Shown: piece by piece, positions 1 through 8,217 of the stretch | Position numbering within the stretch: position 1 is the first letter of the stretch | Layout: the number at the start of each line of letters is the position of its first letter | Translations under genes and position numbers: made by a program | Assembly (NCBI GenBank): GCA_937859855.1 | Contig: CALMAR010000173.1 | Coordinates: forward strand, 1 to 19,527 | DNA: 19,527 bases | Origin: an uncultured Kineosporia sp. | GTDB taxonomy: Bacteria > Actinomycetota > Actinomycetes > Actinomycetales > Kineosporiaceae | Reading direction: 5' to 3' | The notes under the pieces: model-generated | Told to the model about the DNA's origin: nothing | What the model saw: only the letters and a program-made list of their open reading frames with translations | The model's database searches: none

Positions 1-1418
1 CTGCAGGAGCCGCCGCGGCCGCAGCTGCCGGGATCCGCTCGGTCGACCAAGCCGGTTCCGAGGCTCCCGCTCTGCCCCGTCGCCGACGTGGCGGGAGCAA
101 CGGGCTACCGCCGCAGGCTTCCGCTCCGCCCGCGGCGGATGATCTGTTCATCCCCTCCACCCCGGCTGAAGCAGCCACCGAGGGCGACGGGCGGGGTACC
201 GCTTCCGAGCTGGGCCGGAGCCGGACCTTTCCGACGTCCGGGCTGCGTCGTCCAGCGCCGCCAGAAACCACCCCGACCGGGATTTCCCCCGCCGGTGCGC
301 AATCCGGTCCCAGCACTCCCGCGGCCCGGCCGATATCGTCGGTGCCGATGCCGTCGCGACCGCCAGCGGATTCGCAGCCGATGGCCACCGACCCGCCCGC
401 TGAGCCAGATGGGGCCGCTTTCCCCGGCAACGGCCTGCCCAGGCGGCCGGCCCGGGGTAAGACCGGTGCGGCTGGCCCGGCCCAGAACGGCACCGGCCGT
501 GCGGAGGAACAAAGAGCGCAGGATTCGGGCCAGCAATCGGACCAGACGCCTGCGGCCGGCATCAAGGGGCTACGGGGCCTGAGTGCACCGATCAGTCCAG
601 ACCCGGCTGTCTCTGCAGCCGGCCTGCCCGTCGCTCACGACCCCCTGACCGCGCCGCCGGGTGAATTCAGGGGCCAGCCCAACCCGGCCCCATCCGCCAG
701 CGTGCTGGGGACGGGCGCTGCGCCCGCTGCCTGGGACGCCGCTCTGCCCACTGAACTGGCCGCCCGGGCCGCGGCCGAGGCGGCCTACAAGCCGATGAAC
801 CCGGATGCGCCGATGATCGGCGAAGATGCTCCGCTGAGCATCCACGATCCGACCCCGATCTTCGATCAGATCTCGGTCTGGTTCACCGCCGAGCCGACCG
901 GCAGTATTCCCGCCATCAGCCCGCAGACCAGCCATGCGGCGGCCCAGGATGTGATCGACCTGCGCGACAGCGAACTGTCCGCCGAGCGGCAGCCGTCGTC
1001 CCGCTGGTCCTCCCTGGGCGACCAGCGCTGGCTGGCCACCAACGCCCGGGCCGCCGCAGCTCCCGATACTGAAGGTGTGACCGAGACCGGCCTGCCACTG
1101 CGCCGGCCTGGCGCGAATCTGCTGCCGTCAGCCAGTTCCGCTGCACCGCCAGTGCAGCCGGGACGGGCTGCGGGCACCAGCCCGGCCGAGGCCGGCCACC
1201 CTGATGCGACGGTCCCGTCGAAGGAGAACCCGGCCGACGCGGATCTGGTCCGCGGCCGGCTCGGCAGTTACCAGCGCGGGCTGGCCAACGCCCGGAAGGC
1301 ACGAGCCCAGCCGGCCCCGGAGCCAGCGTTCGACCCGGTCGGAGCGAGCCTGTTCACCGCGAACAGCGACGGCAGCGACGACGCTGGACGCAACGACGAG
1401 CAGGGAGCTGACCAGTGA
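1..1418 (+). CDS. cvnA: CvnA-like sensor histidine kinase, C-terminal tail (5' end outside the window)
   Basis: The reading frame is open from the first bases (frame starting at base 3) to TGA at 1416-1418, so the gene begins before the window. Only about 472 residues of the C-terminal part are visible, and they contain no kinase or transmembrane domain. They are Pro/Ala/Gly-rich and probably disordered. A short motif of the type LPxRxxxG recurs near bases 72 (LPRRRR), 432 (GLPRRPAR) and 1089 (GLPLRRPG), which I recall from tails of actinobacterial nitrate-sensor-like conservon kinases. The identity rests mainly on context: the next three genes are roadblock/LC7, DUF742 and a small GTPase, the fixed order of a conservon, in which CvnA is the membrane sensor kinase that recruits CvnB, CvnC and CvnD. 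The stop overlaps the cvnB start by 4 bp (GTGA). The family assignment is inferred because no diagnostic domain lies in the window. Confidence 0.75.
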   Translation, partial: AGAAAAAAAGIRSVDQAGSEAPALPRRRRGGSNGLPPQASAPPAADDLFIPSTPAEAATEGDGRGTASELGRSRTFPTSGLRRPAPPETTPTGISPAGAQSGPSTPAARPISSVPMPSRPPADSQPMATDPPAEPDGAAFPGNGLPRRPARGKTGAAGPAQNGTGRAEEQRAQDSGQQSDQTPAAGIKGLRGLSAPISPDPAVSAAGLPVAHDPLTAPPGEFRGQPNPAPSASVLGTGAAPAAWDAALPTELAARAAAEAAYKPMNPDAPMIGEDAPLSIHDPTPIFDQISVWFTAEPTGSIPAISPQTSHAAAQDVIDLRDSELSAERQPSSRWSSLGDQRWLATNARAAAAPDTEGVTETGLPLRRPGANLLPSASSAAPPVQPGRAAGTSPAEAGHPDATVPSKENPADADLVRGRLGSYQRGLANARKARAQPAPEPAFDPVGASLFTANSDGSDDAGRNDEQGADQ

Positions 1419-1837
1419 GCACCGGAACTGGAACCGACGTCGCCTGGCTGGTGGACGGATTCGCGCAGCGGGTTCCCGGCGTGGCCCACGCGGCCGTGGT
1501 TTCGGCGGATGGCCTGCTGGTGGCCAGTTCGGCCGGGCTGCCCAGAGACCGGGCCGACCAGCTGTCTGCGGTCGCGTCCGGTCTGGGCAGTCTCACCAAC
1601 GGCGCGGCGATGTGCTTCTCGGCCGGTGCCGTGGTGCAGACGGTGGTCGAGATGCAGGGCGGGTTCCTGCTGCTGATGGCCATCTCGGACGGATCGTGGC
1701 TGGCCGTGCTGGCCGCCCCGACGTCCGACATCGGGCTGGTCGGATACGAGATGACCCTGCTGGTGGATCGCGTTGGGCAACACCTGTCGCCGGAGCTGCG
1801 CCAGACCGGCGCGGGCATTCAGCGGCAGGGCACGTGA
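1415..1837 (+). CDS. cvnB: Roadblock/LC7 domain protein (conservon CvnB)
   Basis: A 140-residue protein that is almost entirely one roadblock/LC7 domain. It starts [13 protein letters not shown], has the core [14 protein letters not shown] around residues 24-37, and a hydrophobic strand [19 protein letters not shown] around residues 82-100. Roadblock proteins of this class are regulators or scaffolds of small GTPases; in conservons CvnB binds the CvnA kinase and the CvnD GTPase at the membrane. The GTG start at 1415 overlaps the upstream stop by 4 bp, and a GGGAG ribosome binding site lies at 1403-1407, so translation is coupled to cvnA. The cvnC gene follows 9 bp after the stop. The length matches the family. 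Confidence 0.92.
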   Translation: MSTGTGTDVAWLVDGFAQRVPGVAHAAVVSADGLLVASSAGLPRDRADQLSAVASGLGSLTNGAAMCFSAGAVVQTVVEMQGGFLLLMAISDGSWLAVLAAPTSDIGLVGYEMTLLVDRVGQHLSPELRQTGAGIQRQGT

Positions 1838-1846
1838 TCATCAGCC

Positions 1847-2230
1847 ATGAACGACTTCGCCGCACCCAACGACCGCGGGGAGCAGTCCGCCTCGATGGTG
1901 CGACCCTACGCCCGCACCGGTGGCCGGACCCGGCCGGTGCACGATCTGGATCTGGAGGCGCTGGTCGTGACGACCGTGGACGCCCTGGATCCCAGTGTCG
2001 GGGACCTGTTGTCACCCGAGCACGCCACCGTGATCGAACTGTGTGAAGGAACGGTGTCCGTCGCCGAGATCGCCGCTCGCCTGCACACCCCGCTCGGGGT
2101 GGCCCGGGTGATCATCGCGGACATGGTGGACCTTGGACTGGTTGAAGTGCTCGGTACCGCCACGACATCTGGGGACGAACGAGATCCAGCGTTTTTGAGG
2201 AGGGTGCTCAGTGGCCTTCAACGGCTCTGA
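1847..2230 (+). CDS. cvnC: DUF742 family protein (conservon CvnC)
   Basis: A 127-residue protein with the DUF742 pattern. An N-terminal VRPYARTGGRTRP segment (about residues 18-30) is followed by a winged-helix-like body containing LCEGTVSVAEIAARL and LGVARVIIADMVDLGLV (about residues 65-105). The C-terminus FLRRVLSGLQRL is typical of the family. DUF742 proteins are the third component of conservons; their exact biochemical role is not settled, and a DNA-binding or adaptor role has been suggested from the fold. The ATG start is 9 bp after the cvnB stop. The 3' end overlaps the start of cvnD by 20 bp, consistent with one operon. Confidence 0.9.
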   Translation: MNDFAAPNDRGEQSASMVRPYARTGGRTRPVHDLDLEALVVTTVDALDPSVGDLLSPEHATVIELCEGTVSVAEIAARLHTPLGVARVIIADMVDLGLVEVLGTATTSGDERDPAFLRRVLSGLQRL

Positions 2231-2786
2231 GAACCGGCCCACCCGATCGACCAAGATCGTGGTATCGGGTGGTTTCGGATCGGGCAAGACCACTTTCGTG
2301 GGCGCGGTGTCGGAGATCATGCCGCTGCGCACGGAAGCGGTCATGACCTCGGCCAGCGTCGGTGTGGACGACCTGTCGGCGACGCCGAACAAGACCACCA
2401 CCACCGTGGCGATGGACTTCGGCCGGATCAGCATCGACCAGGAACTGGTGCTGTATCTGTTCGGTTCGCCCGGGCAGAATCGGTTCTGGTTCATGTGGGA
2501 CGACTTGGTCCGGGGGGCCATCGGCGCGGTCGTCCTGGTCGACACCCGCCGACTGGAGGACTGTTTCGGCCCGATCGACTTCTTCGAAGCCCGCAACCTG
2601 CCATTCGTGGTCGCTATCAACGCTTTTGATGGTTTGCTCCGGCATCGGCCCGAGGACGTCCGGGAAGCCTTGCAGCTGGGGGAAGAGGTGCCGGTGCTGG
2701 TCTGCGATGCCCGGGAGCGCGAATCCGCCAAGCAGACCCTGATTTCGGTGGTTGAACACGCCCTGGCCACCTGGAGCCGGGTGTAG
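2211..2786 (+). CDS. cvnD: Small GTPase of the conservon (CvnD)
   Basis: A 191-residue GTP-binding protein. The P-loop GGFGSGKT is at residues 20-27. A TTTVAMDFGRI segment (switch region) follows, then LFGSPGQ in place of DxxG, and an INAFD segment in the position of NKxD. These substitutions are normal for the prokaryotic MglA/Gtr-related GTPases found in conservons. The protein is expected to act at the membrane with CvnA-C in a G-protein-like signalling complex. The start is GTG at 2211, chosen because GAGGAGGG at 2197-2204 is well placed, 6 nt upstream. It overlaps cvnC by 20 bp. It is the last gene of the operon and faces the convergent methyltransferase gene. Confidence 0.93.
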   Translation: MAFNGSENRPTRSTKIVVSGGFGSGKTTFVGAVSEIMPLRTEAVMTSASVGVDDLSATPNKTTTTVAMDFGRISIDQELVLYLFGSPGQNRFWFMWDDLVRGAIGAVVLVDTRRLEDCFGPIDFFEARNLPFVVAINAFDGLLRHRPEDVREALQLGEEVPVLVCDARERESAKQTLISVVEHALATWSRV

Positions 2787-2788
2787 GT

Positions 2789-2821
2789 GGCCCTGATCCC
2801 GGCTTCGAGGTTGACAGGGCC
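2789..2821. terminator. Probable bidirectional terminator between cvnD and the methyltransferase gene
   Basis: A perfect 7-bp inverted repeat, GGCCCTG (2789-2795) and CAGGGCC (2815-2821), with a 19-nt loop fills the 35-bp gap between two convergent genes. There is no clear U-tract on either side, so it may be a weak or factor-assisted terminator. The assignment comes from position and symmetry only. Confidence 0.45.
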
Positions 2822-4354
2822 TCAGGGCGGCCGGAGCATGCCCGTAGACACGAGATGCCTGATCTGGGGCAGCAATTCGGTCTGCAGCTGAGCTTCGTCC
2901 GTCTCCAGCAGGACGGCGAGAGCCCCGATCACCTGGCCCGTGGTGAGGTCGCCCGAACATGCCCCGGCGAACCCGGCCAGCGCCGTCGATGCCCGGATCG
3001 TGCGGCCGCCGCCCCCGCCCTGGCGAAGCAGAATCACCGAGGGATGTTCGGCTCCGGGCAGATGGTGGCGCTCGTCGGTGACATCACCGGCAACCTGGAA
3101 GGCGGTGCGCAGAAGGGCCTGGTCATCGTGCCGGACCAGCCAGTCGTGAGCCAGAAGTTCGGTCAGTAACTCGTTTCCGCGCAGCGGAGCGCCGCCCCGG
3201 CGTTCCTCCAGGCGCCGCAGGGTGGGCGGTCCGGATTCCGGCCGGCGCAGGATGATCAAGCCGAACCCGATGCCGTCGACCTGGCGGGAGGCGAAATCGT
3301 CGAGCCAGGCCTGATAGAGCCCGGGCGCTTGGGGACCGAACTGCTGGCCGCCGTCCCGGATCCAGGTCTCGGCGTACTCAGCCGGATCCTGCACCTCACG
3401 CTGGATCACCCAAGCGTCAAGCCGACTGGCCTCATCCAGCCACTGGGCGACCCTCGTCGTCCAGTCCTGGCCGCGGCGGATCTCCCAGTTGCCCAGAATC
3501 TGCGCCACGCCGCCGGTTTCGAGAACATCCCCGGCACTGGTGACGATCTGCTGGACGGCGGAGTCACCGACCAGCCCAGCATCCCGGTATTCGTAACCGG
3601 GCTGGCTCAGCCCGCGCGGCGTGATCACGAACGGCGGGTTACTGACCACCAGGTCGAACCGGCGCCCACGGACTGGCTCAAACATGTTGCCCAGCAATGC
3701 TTCGAAGTCGGCGCCGGGAAGTGATGGCTGATTCAGGGCCCAGTTCAACCGGGCCATCGCCAGCGCTCGAACCGAAATGTCGCTACCGGCAACAGTTGTC
3801 GCATGGCGGGCTGCGTGCAGGGCCTGGATCCCGCAGCCGGTGCCCAGGTCGAGTACCGATCGGACCCGGCGGCGGATGGTGGCCTGAACCAGGGTGACCG
3901 ATGCGCCGCCCACGCCGAGCACGTGATCGGGGGGAAGGGGTTGGCCGGTGGCCAGTTCGTCGGGGTCGGAGATGATCCACCAGTCATGGGTGCCGTCGTC
4001 GTCCCCGGCGGCGTAGGGCCTCAGGTCGACCAGAGCCCGAACCGGGTCGCTCGCGCTGTTACCGGCCGCGGCAACGAGTTTCAGTCGTTCGGCGCCGTCC
4101 ACTCCGAGCTGGGGCAGCGCCCGGGCCAATGCCCCCCGGGAAACCGGCAGGCCCAGCATGAAGGTGCCGATCAAGGTAGCCAGCGGATCGGATGATCGCT
4201 GAACGACGCGCTGGGCCGGCAGCGGTTGTTCTCGCCCCAGCGCCCGCTGCGCCATCGGCCCCAGCAGCCGCTCGGCGGCATCCACGGTGAAGCCGGTCAG
4301 ATCCTGCCGGAGCAGCCCAGTCAGCTGACGCAGGTCGGGCGGGATCGCGGTCAA
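2822..4354 (-). CDS. Class I SAM-dependent methyltransferase (DUF7059/HemK-RsmC-like)
   Basis: A protein of about 510 residues. An N-terminal domain begins LRQDLTGFTVDAAERLLG. The Rossmann methyltransferase domain has SAM motif I DLGTGCG at about residues 169-175, AGSDIS after it, and the catalytic VSNPPFV (NPPF at about 239-242), which indicates methylation of an amide or exocyclic amino nitrogen as in HemK, RsmC or N6-adenine enzymes. A C-terminal region of about 200 residues follows. The target is probably rRNA, tRNA or a protein glutamine; I cannot tell which. I chose TTG at 4354 because a -10-like TATTCT lies exactly 6 nt upstream, and because codons between it and the in-frame ATG at 4465 show much weaker G/C at third positions. 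The ATG would overlap hppA by 65 bp. The start is therefore uncertain; the domain call is firm. Confidence 0.85.
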   Translation of the reverse strand: MTAIPPDLRQLTGLLRQDLTGFTVDAAERLLGPMAQRALGREQPLPAQRVVQRSSDPLATLIGTFMLGLPVSRGALARALPQLGVDGAERLKLVAAAGNSASDPVRALVDLRPYAAGDDDGTHDWWIISDPDELATGQPLPPDHVLGVGGASVTLVQATIRRRVRSVLDLGTGCGIQALHAARHATTVAGSDISVRALAMARLNWALNQPSLPGADFEALLGNMFEPVRGRRFDLVVSNPPFVITPRGLSQPGYEYRDAGLVGDSAVQQIVTSAGDVLETGGVAQILGNWEIRRGQDWTTRVAQWLDEASRLDAWVIQREVQDPAEYAETWIRDGGQQFGPQAPGLYQAWLDDFASRQVDGIGFGLIILRRPESGPPTLRRLEERRGGAPLRGNELLTELLAHDWLVRHDDQALLRTAFQVAGDVTDERHHLPGAEHPSVILLRQGGGGGRTIRASTALAGFAGACSGDLTTGQVIGALAVLLETDEAQLQTELLPQIRHLVSTGMLRPP

Positions 4355-4360
4355 GCGGTC

Positions 4361-4366
4361 AGAATA
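4361..4366 (-). promoter_or_regulatory. Putative -10 element for a leaderless methyltransferase mRNA
   Basis: The minus strand reads TATTCT, then six bases, then TTG at 4354. This spacing places the transcription start on or next to the start codon. No good -35 hexamer is seen. The same arrangement occurs at two other genes in the window. Confidence 0.4.
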
Positions 4367-4400
4367 TCGGTCCGCAGCGACCTGATCCGCCGCTGAACGG

Positions 4401-6797
4401 CTAGACCGGGGAGCTGGCCGAGTTGCGTTCTGAGGAATCAGGATCCGGCGATGCGGCCGGGTCACTGGCGGCCGTCACCGCAACCGGGTCGCCGGTCGCG
4501 TCGTCGCCGTAGTTGGTCACCCGGCGCTTGGTCACCGCCAGGGCAGCGACGATCACAATCACCGCGACAGCGGTGATGCCATAGCGCAGCGCATTGTTCT
4601 TGTCCTCACCGATGCTGAGCTGCACGATGGCCGGCGCGATCAGCACCGCTACCAGATTCATCACCTTGATCAGCGGGTTGATCGCTGGACCGGCGGTGTC
4701 CTTGAACGGATCGCCTACGGTGTCACCGATGATGGTCGCGGCATGGGCGTCGGAGCCCTTGCCGCCGTGACGGCCATCTTCCACGATCTTCTTGGCGTTG
4801 TCCCAGGCGCCACCGGAGTTGGCCAGGAACACGGCCATCAGCACGCCGGAACCGATCGCTCCGGCCAGATATCCGGCCAGCGGGCCGATACCCAGGCCGA
4901 ATCCGACCGCGACCGGAGCCATTGCGGCCAGCAGACCGGGCGTGGCCAGCTCGCGCAGTGAGTCCCGGGTGCAGATGTCGACGACCCGGCCGTATTCGGG
5001 CTTCTGGGTGCCGTCCATGATGCCGGGATAGGTGCGGAACTGGCGGCGCACTTCGAGCACGATCGCGCCCGCCGCCCGGGTCACCGCACTGATGGCCAGG
5101 CCGGAGAACATGAACACTACGGCCGCACCGAGGATCAGCCCGATCAGCACGTTCGGGTTGGTGACCGCGGTGACGAAGGCCACCGGCACGTCGGCCACGG
5201 TGGCGAACCCGGCCTGTGCCTTCTGCCAGGCGTCGGTGCTGCTCCAGGCCTCGTTGTAGGAGCCGAACAAGGCGGTCGCGGCGAGCACAGCGGTAGCGAT
5301 CGCGATGCCCTTGGTGATCGCCTTGGTGGTGTTGCCGACCGCGTCCAGCTCGGTCAGGATCTGCGCGCCCTCGCCGTCGACGTCGCCGGACATCTCGGCG
5401 ATGCCCTGAGCGTTGTCGCTGACCGGGCCGAAGGTGTCCATCGCCACGATCACCCCGACGGTGGTGAGCAGGCCACAGCCGGCCAGCGCGATCAGGAACA
5501 GGGACAGGGTGATCGAGACGCCGCCCAGGGTGAAGGCCAGGAAGACCGCACCGGCGATCACGAGTGCGGTGTAGACGGAGGATTCGAAGCCGAGCCCGAT
5601 CCCGGACAGCACCACGGTGGCCGCGCCGGTAAGCGAGGTCTTGGCGACGTCTGAGGTCGGGCGCTTGTCGGTGCCGGTGTAGTAGCCGGTGAGCCACAGG
5701 ATGACGCCGGCCAGCACAATGCCGACCCACACGGCGCCCAGCGCGATCACCCGCGGGTCGCCCTGCAGATTGGCCGCAGCCAGGCTGCTATTGGTCAGCT
5801 CAGCGAAGTTGGAGGGCAGGTAAATGAAGGCGGCGATCGCGCAGAGGACGGCGGAGATCACTGCGGAGATGTAGAAGCCACGGTTGATGGCGACCAGGCC
5901 GTTCTCCCCCGGCCGGACCCGGGTGACCAGCACCCCTATCACGGCGGTGACGGCACCGATGGCCGGCACGATCAGGGGGAAGACCAGGCCATCGTCGCCG
6001 AAGGCGATCTTGCCCAGAATCAGGGCGGCGACCAGGGTGACGGCGTAGGACTCGAACAGGTCAGCCGCCATGCCAGCGCAGTCACCGACGTTGTCGCCCA
6101 CGTTGTCAGCGATGGTGGCGGCGTTGCGGGGATCGTCCTCCGGGATGCCCTGCTCGACCTTGCCGACCAGGTCGGCTCCCACATCGGCGGCCTTGGTGAA
6201 GATCCCGCCGCCAACCCGCATGAACATCGCCAGCAGGGCGGCACCGAAGCCGAAGCCTTCGAGCACGGACGGCGCGTCGCCCTTGTAGACCAGGACGACG
6301 AAGGAGGCTCCGAGCAGGCCGAGGCCGACCACGCCCATGCCGACCACCCCGCCGGTGCGGAAGGCGATCCGCATGCCCTCGTCCCGATCACCGTCACGGG
6401 CTGCCTCAGCCACCCGGACATTCGCTCGCACAGCCAGCCACATGCCCAGATAGCCGATGGTGGCGGAGAAGATGGCGCCGATGATGAAGAAGATGCTGCG
6501 GCCGATCCGGACCTCGCCGCTGCCAGGCAGCAGCAGAAGGAGCACGCAGACCAGGACGGCGAACACGCCCAGGGTGCGGAACTGCCGGTTCAGGTAGGCC
6601 GCGGCGCCCTCCTGGACCGCGGCGGCGATCTCCTTCATGCTCTGGGTGCCCTCGGAGGCGCTCAGGACCTGGCGGCGGAAGACGAAGGCGATGCCCAGCG
6701 CCAGCAGCGCGATCACCAGGACCACGATGACGAGCGTTTGGTTTTTGCCGGCCAGGTCCACACCGGTGGCGGTGGCAGCAAGGGGAAGCCTCAGCAT
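4401..6797 (-). CDS. hppA: K+-independent proton-pumping membrane pyrophosphatase
   Basis: A 798-residue polytopic membrane protein of the H+-PPase family, which hydrolyses cytoplasmic pyrophosphate and pumps protons across the membrane. Substrate and Mg2+ motifs are intact: DVGADLVGK at residues 205-213, EDDPRN at 220-225, DNVGDNVGD at 231-239, DTFGPVSDNAQG at 454-465, and a C-terminal block with DNAKK, KGSDAHAA and GDTVGDPFKDT at about 664-700. The GNTTKA motif at 488-493 has Lys at the position that is Ala in K+-dependent enzymes, so this should be the K+-independent type. The start is ATG 6797, preceded by GAGGAGG 5 nt upstream; a longer in-frame extension to 6965 has no such support. The C-terminal tail is short and hydrophilic. 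The methyltransferase gene follows on the same strand. Confidence 0.96.
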   Translation of the reverse strand: MLRLPLAATATGVDLAGKNQTLVIVVLVIALLALGIAFVFRRQVLSASEGTQSMKEIAAAVQEGAAAYLNRQFRTLGVFAVLVCVLLLLLPGSGEVRIGRSIFFIIGAIFSATIGYLGMWLAVRANVRVAEAARDGDRDEGMRIAFRTGGVVGMGVVGLGLLGASFVVLVYKGDAPSVLEGFGFGAALLAMFMRVGGGIFTKAADVGADLVGKVEQGIPEDDPRNAATIADNVGDNVGDCAGMAADLFESYAVTLVAALILGKIAFGDDGLVFPLIVPAIGAVTAVIGVLVTRVRPGENGLVAINRGFYISAVISAVLCAIAAFIYLPSNFAELTNSSLAAANLQGDPRVIALGAVWVGIVLAGVILWLTGYYTGTDKRPTSDVAKTSLTGAATVVLSGIGLGFESSVYTALVIAGAVFLAFTLGGVSITLSLFLIALAGCGLLTTVGVIVAMDTFGPVSDNAQGIAEMSGDVDGEGAQILTELDAVGNTTKAITKGIAIATAVLAATALFGSYNEAWSSTDAWQKAQAGFATVADVPVAFVTAVTNPNVLIGLILGAAVVFMFSGLAISAVTRAAGAIVLEVRRQFRTYPGIMDGTQKPEYGRVVDICTRDSLRELATPGLLAAMAPVAVGFGLGIGPLAGYLAGAIGSGVLMAVFLANSGGAWDNAKKIVEDGRHGGKGSDAHAATIIGDTVGDPFKDTAGPAINPLIKVMNLVAVLIAPAIVQLSIGEDKNNALRYGITAVAVIVIVAALAVTKRRVTNYGDDATGDPVAVTAASDPAASPDPDSSERNSASSPV

Positions 6798-6940
6798 CCG
6801 TCCTCCTCGACGTCCGCCCGAGTCACCGGCCGGGAACCGCAATGTCGCGCCGCGACGACGGCGGAACGCGCGGCACACGTGCACCCGGCGAATCACGAGC
6901 ATGGATGGACCGAGCGTATCCGCCGGTCCCAACTTCGCGG

Positions 6941-6969
6941 AGTCTACGGAACGTAATGACCACAACCAA
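6941..6969 (-). promoter_or_regulatory. Putative vegetative promoter of hppA
   Basis: On the minus strand a -35-like TTGGTT (6969-6964) and a -10-like TAGACT (6946-6941) are separated by exactly 17 nt, giving a 5' leader of about 135-140 nt before hppA. It lies in the 322-bp gap between the anti-sigma gene and hppA (6798-7119). I see no gene and no clear terminator elsewhere in that gap. Confidence 0.45.
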
Positions 6970-7119
6970 ATGCTCCCCTGTTGTGGAACACATCACGCAC
7001 AGCAGCCCGCCGACTCCGGACACGTAGCGCGATGAACGGCGCTCGCAGCTGTATCCCGAGCCCCATCCGACGTTGCCCCCAACCAGGTGGGTCTGCTTAG
7101 GGCGCATCCGGTTTGGAGC

Positions 7120-7626
7120 TCACGGCCACCACTCCAGCCGGACCAGGCCACCCGGGCCGCAAGGTCCGTCGAGCACCTCGACAGCGTCAGCCAGGCCCTG
7201 CAGCAGGGCGAAGACGAAGGGGTCTTCAGCGGCCGCCGGTCTGCCGGCATTGGCTTTCGGAGATCCCTGACCCGGCTGACCGGATTCTGGTTTCCGAAGG
7301 TGAGGCCAATTGGCATCGTTGTCTTTGGCTAACGGTTCCTGGTCGCCTGGCTCGCCGTCCTGGGGCCGGCCACCGTCACCGCACCAGTCGCTGACTTCGA
7401 CCGTGAGTCCGTGGCTGGTGGCGTTCACGCTCAGCAATACCGAGTGGGTGATGCCTGAGGCCAAACATCGATGCAGCGCGCGGGTGCAGGCCTCTCCCAC
7501 CGCCACCCGCAGTTCATCGAGCCGGACGTTGTCCAGCCCGAACCGGCGGGCAGCGGCCACGGCGACCAATCGAGCTGTGCGCACGTGTCCCGCCGTGGGC
7601 GGGAAACGAAGCTCGACGGCAGCCAC
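7120..7626 (-). CDS. Anti-sigma factor-like ATP-binding protein, partner of the BldG-like protein
   Basis: A 168-residue protein resembling the HATPase fold of RsbW/SpoIIAB anti-sigma kinases. Helix VAVGEACTRAL (residues 41-51) aligns with the N-box, strands HSVLLSVN and GLTVEVSD (61-80) follow, and FALLQGLADAVEVLDG near the C-terminus matches the last helix and strand. The N-box Asn is Arg49, and the DxGxG motif after Asp80 is not canonical. About 50 hydrophilic residues (84-134) sit where the ATP lid would be. It is predicted to bind and inhibit a sigma factor and/or bind its STAS neighbour. The arrangement matches the SCO3548-bldG pair of Streptomyces as I recall it. The GTG start at 7626 lies 8 bp after the bldG stop, and AGGGG at 7632-7636 overlapping that stop serves as ribosome binding site. 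Kinase activity is doubtful. Confidence 0.8.
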   Translation of the reverse strand: MAAVELRFPPTAGHVRTARLVAVAAARRFGLDNVRLDELRVAVGEACTRALHRCLASGITHSVLLSVNATSHGLTVEVSDWCGDGGRPQDGEPGDQEPLAKDNDANWPHLRKPESGQPGQGSPKANAGRPAAAEDPFVFALLQGLADAVEVLDGPCGPGGLVRLEWWP

Positions 7627-7634
7627 CGATGCCC

Positions 7635-8099
7635 CTACGCCAGACCTCCGGCGTTCTCCTCGCCGGAATCGGGTTGATGCCCCTTCGGCTCGGGACCGGA
7701 ATGGGGTTCACCGCTGCTAACTGGTCCGCTCACCCCCGGCAGGTTGGCCGCGGCAGGTTGGTCCGTCGCGGTCAGAGCGTCCTGGAGAGAGGCGTAGATC
7801 GGAAACACCTTGGTCAGCCCGGTGATTCTGAATACCTTGATGATCTTTTCCTGATCACACACCAGGCGCAGCGTGCCGTGATGGGAACGAGTTCGTTTCA
7901 ACCCGCCGACCAGTACCCCGAGACCGGTCGAGTCCAGGAAATCGACGCCAGCCATGTCAACGACGAGGTCGTACTCGCCGCGCGCCACAAGGTCGTTCAG
8001 GCGTTCCCGCAGGGTTGGCGCCGTATACACGTCGATCTCGCCGGACACGCTGATGACGGTGCGAGCTCCCTCGCGCCGGCTCATCACGTTCAGCTCCAT
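7635..8099 (-). CDS. bldG: BldG-like STAS domain anti-anti-sigma factor
   Basis: A 154-residue protein whose first 110 residues closely match Streptomyces BldG as I remember it: [15 protein letters not shown], the phosphorylation loop [14 protein letters not shown], and [14 protein letters not shown]. The phosphorylatable serine falls at residue 57, the same number as in BldG. This supports the ATG at 8099, which also has GGAGG 7 nt upstream; a longer reading to 8144 lacks that support. BldG-type proteins release sigma factors by binding anti-sigma proteins in their unphosphorylated form. A tail of about 42 Gly/Pro/Ser-rich residues follows the domain and is absent from BldG (about 113 residues). 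The gene is directly upstream of the anti-sigma-like gene and probably cotranscribed with it. Confidence 0.9.
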   Translation of the reverse strand: MELNVMSRREGARTVISVSGEIDVYTAPTLRERLNDLVARGEYDLVVDMAGVDFLDSTGLGVLVGGLKRTRSHHGTLRLVCDQEKIIKVFRITGLTKVFPIYASLQDALTATDQPAAANLPGVSGPVSSGEPHSGPEPKGHQPDSGEENAGGLA

Positions 8100-8154
8100 G
8101 GCCCTGCCTCCAAGCACCTGCTCACACGCACACTTTGGGTGCATTCAATCACCG

Positions 8155-8177
8155 AATGGTCACCGGAACAGACCATT
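8155..8177. promoter_or_regulatory. Inverted repeat upstream of bldG
   Basis: AATGGTC (8155-8161) and GACCATT (8171-8177) form a perfect 7-bp inverted repeat around a 9-base centre. It lies between the stop of the tadG-like gene (8218) and the bldG start (8099). There is no U-tract downstream on the minus strand, so an operator or a 5'-leader hairpin is more likely than an intrinsic terminator. No binding protein is known to me. Confidence 0.35.
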
Positions 8178-8217
8178 GCACACACCCGGCGTCACCGAGT
8201 TCCCTGCGCTGGCAGGC

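Noticed and set aside
4723..5730. 335-residue minus-strand frame inside hppA
   Set aside because: It is an out-of-frame shadow of hppA, Arg/His-rich and without any motif.
6975..6992. TGTGGAACA at the hppA upstream region as a third copy of the Tad element
   Set aside because: Only one box with mismatches is present; the GTCGTGC core, the second box and the 27-bp spacing are absent.
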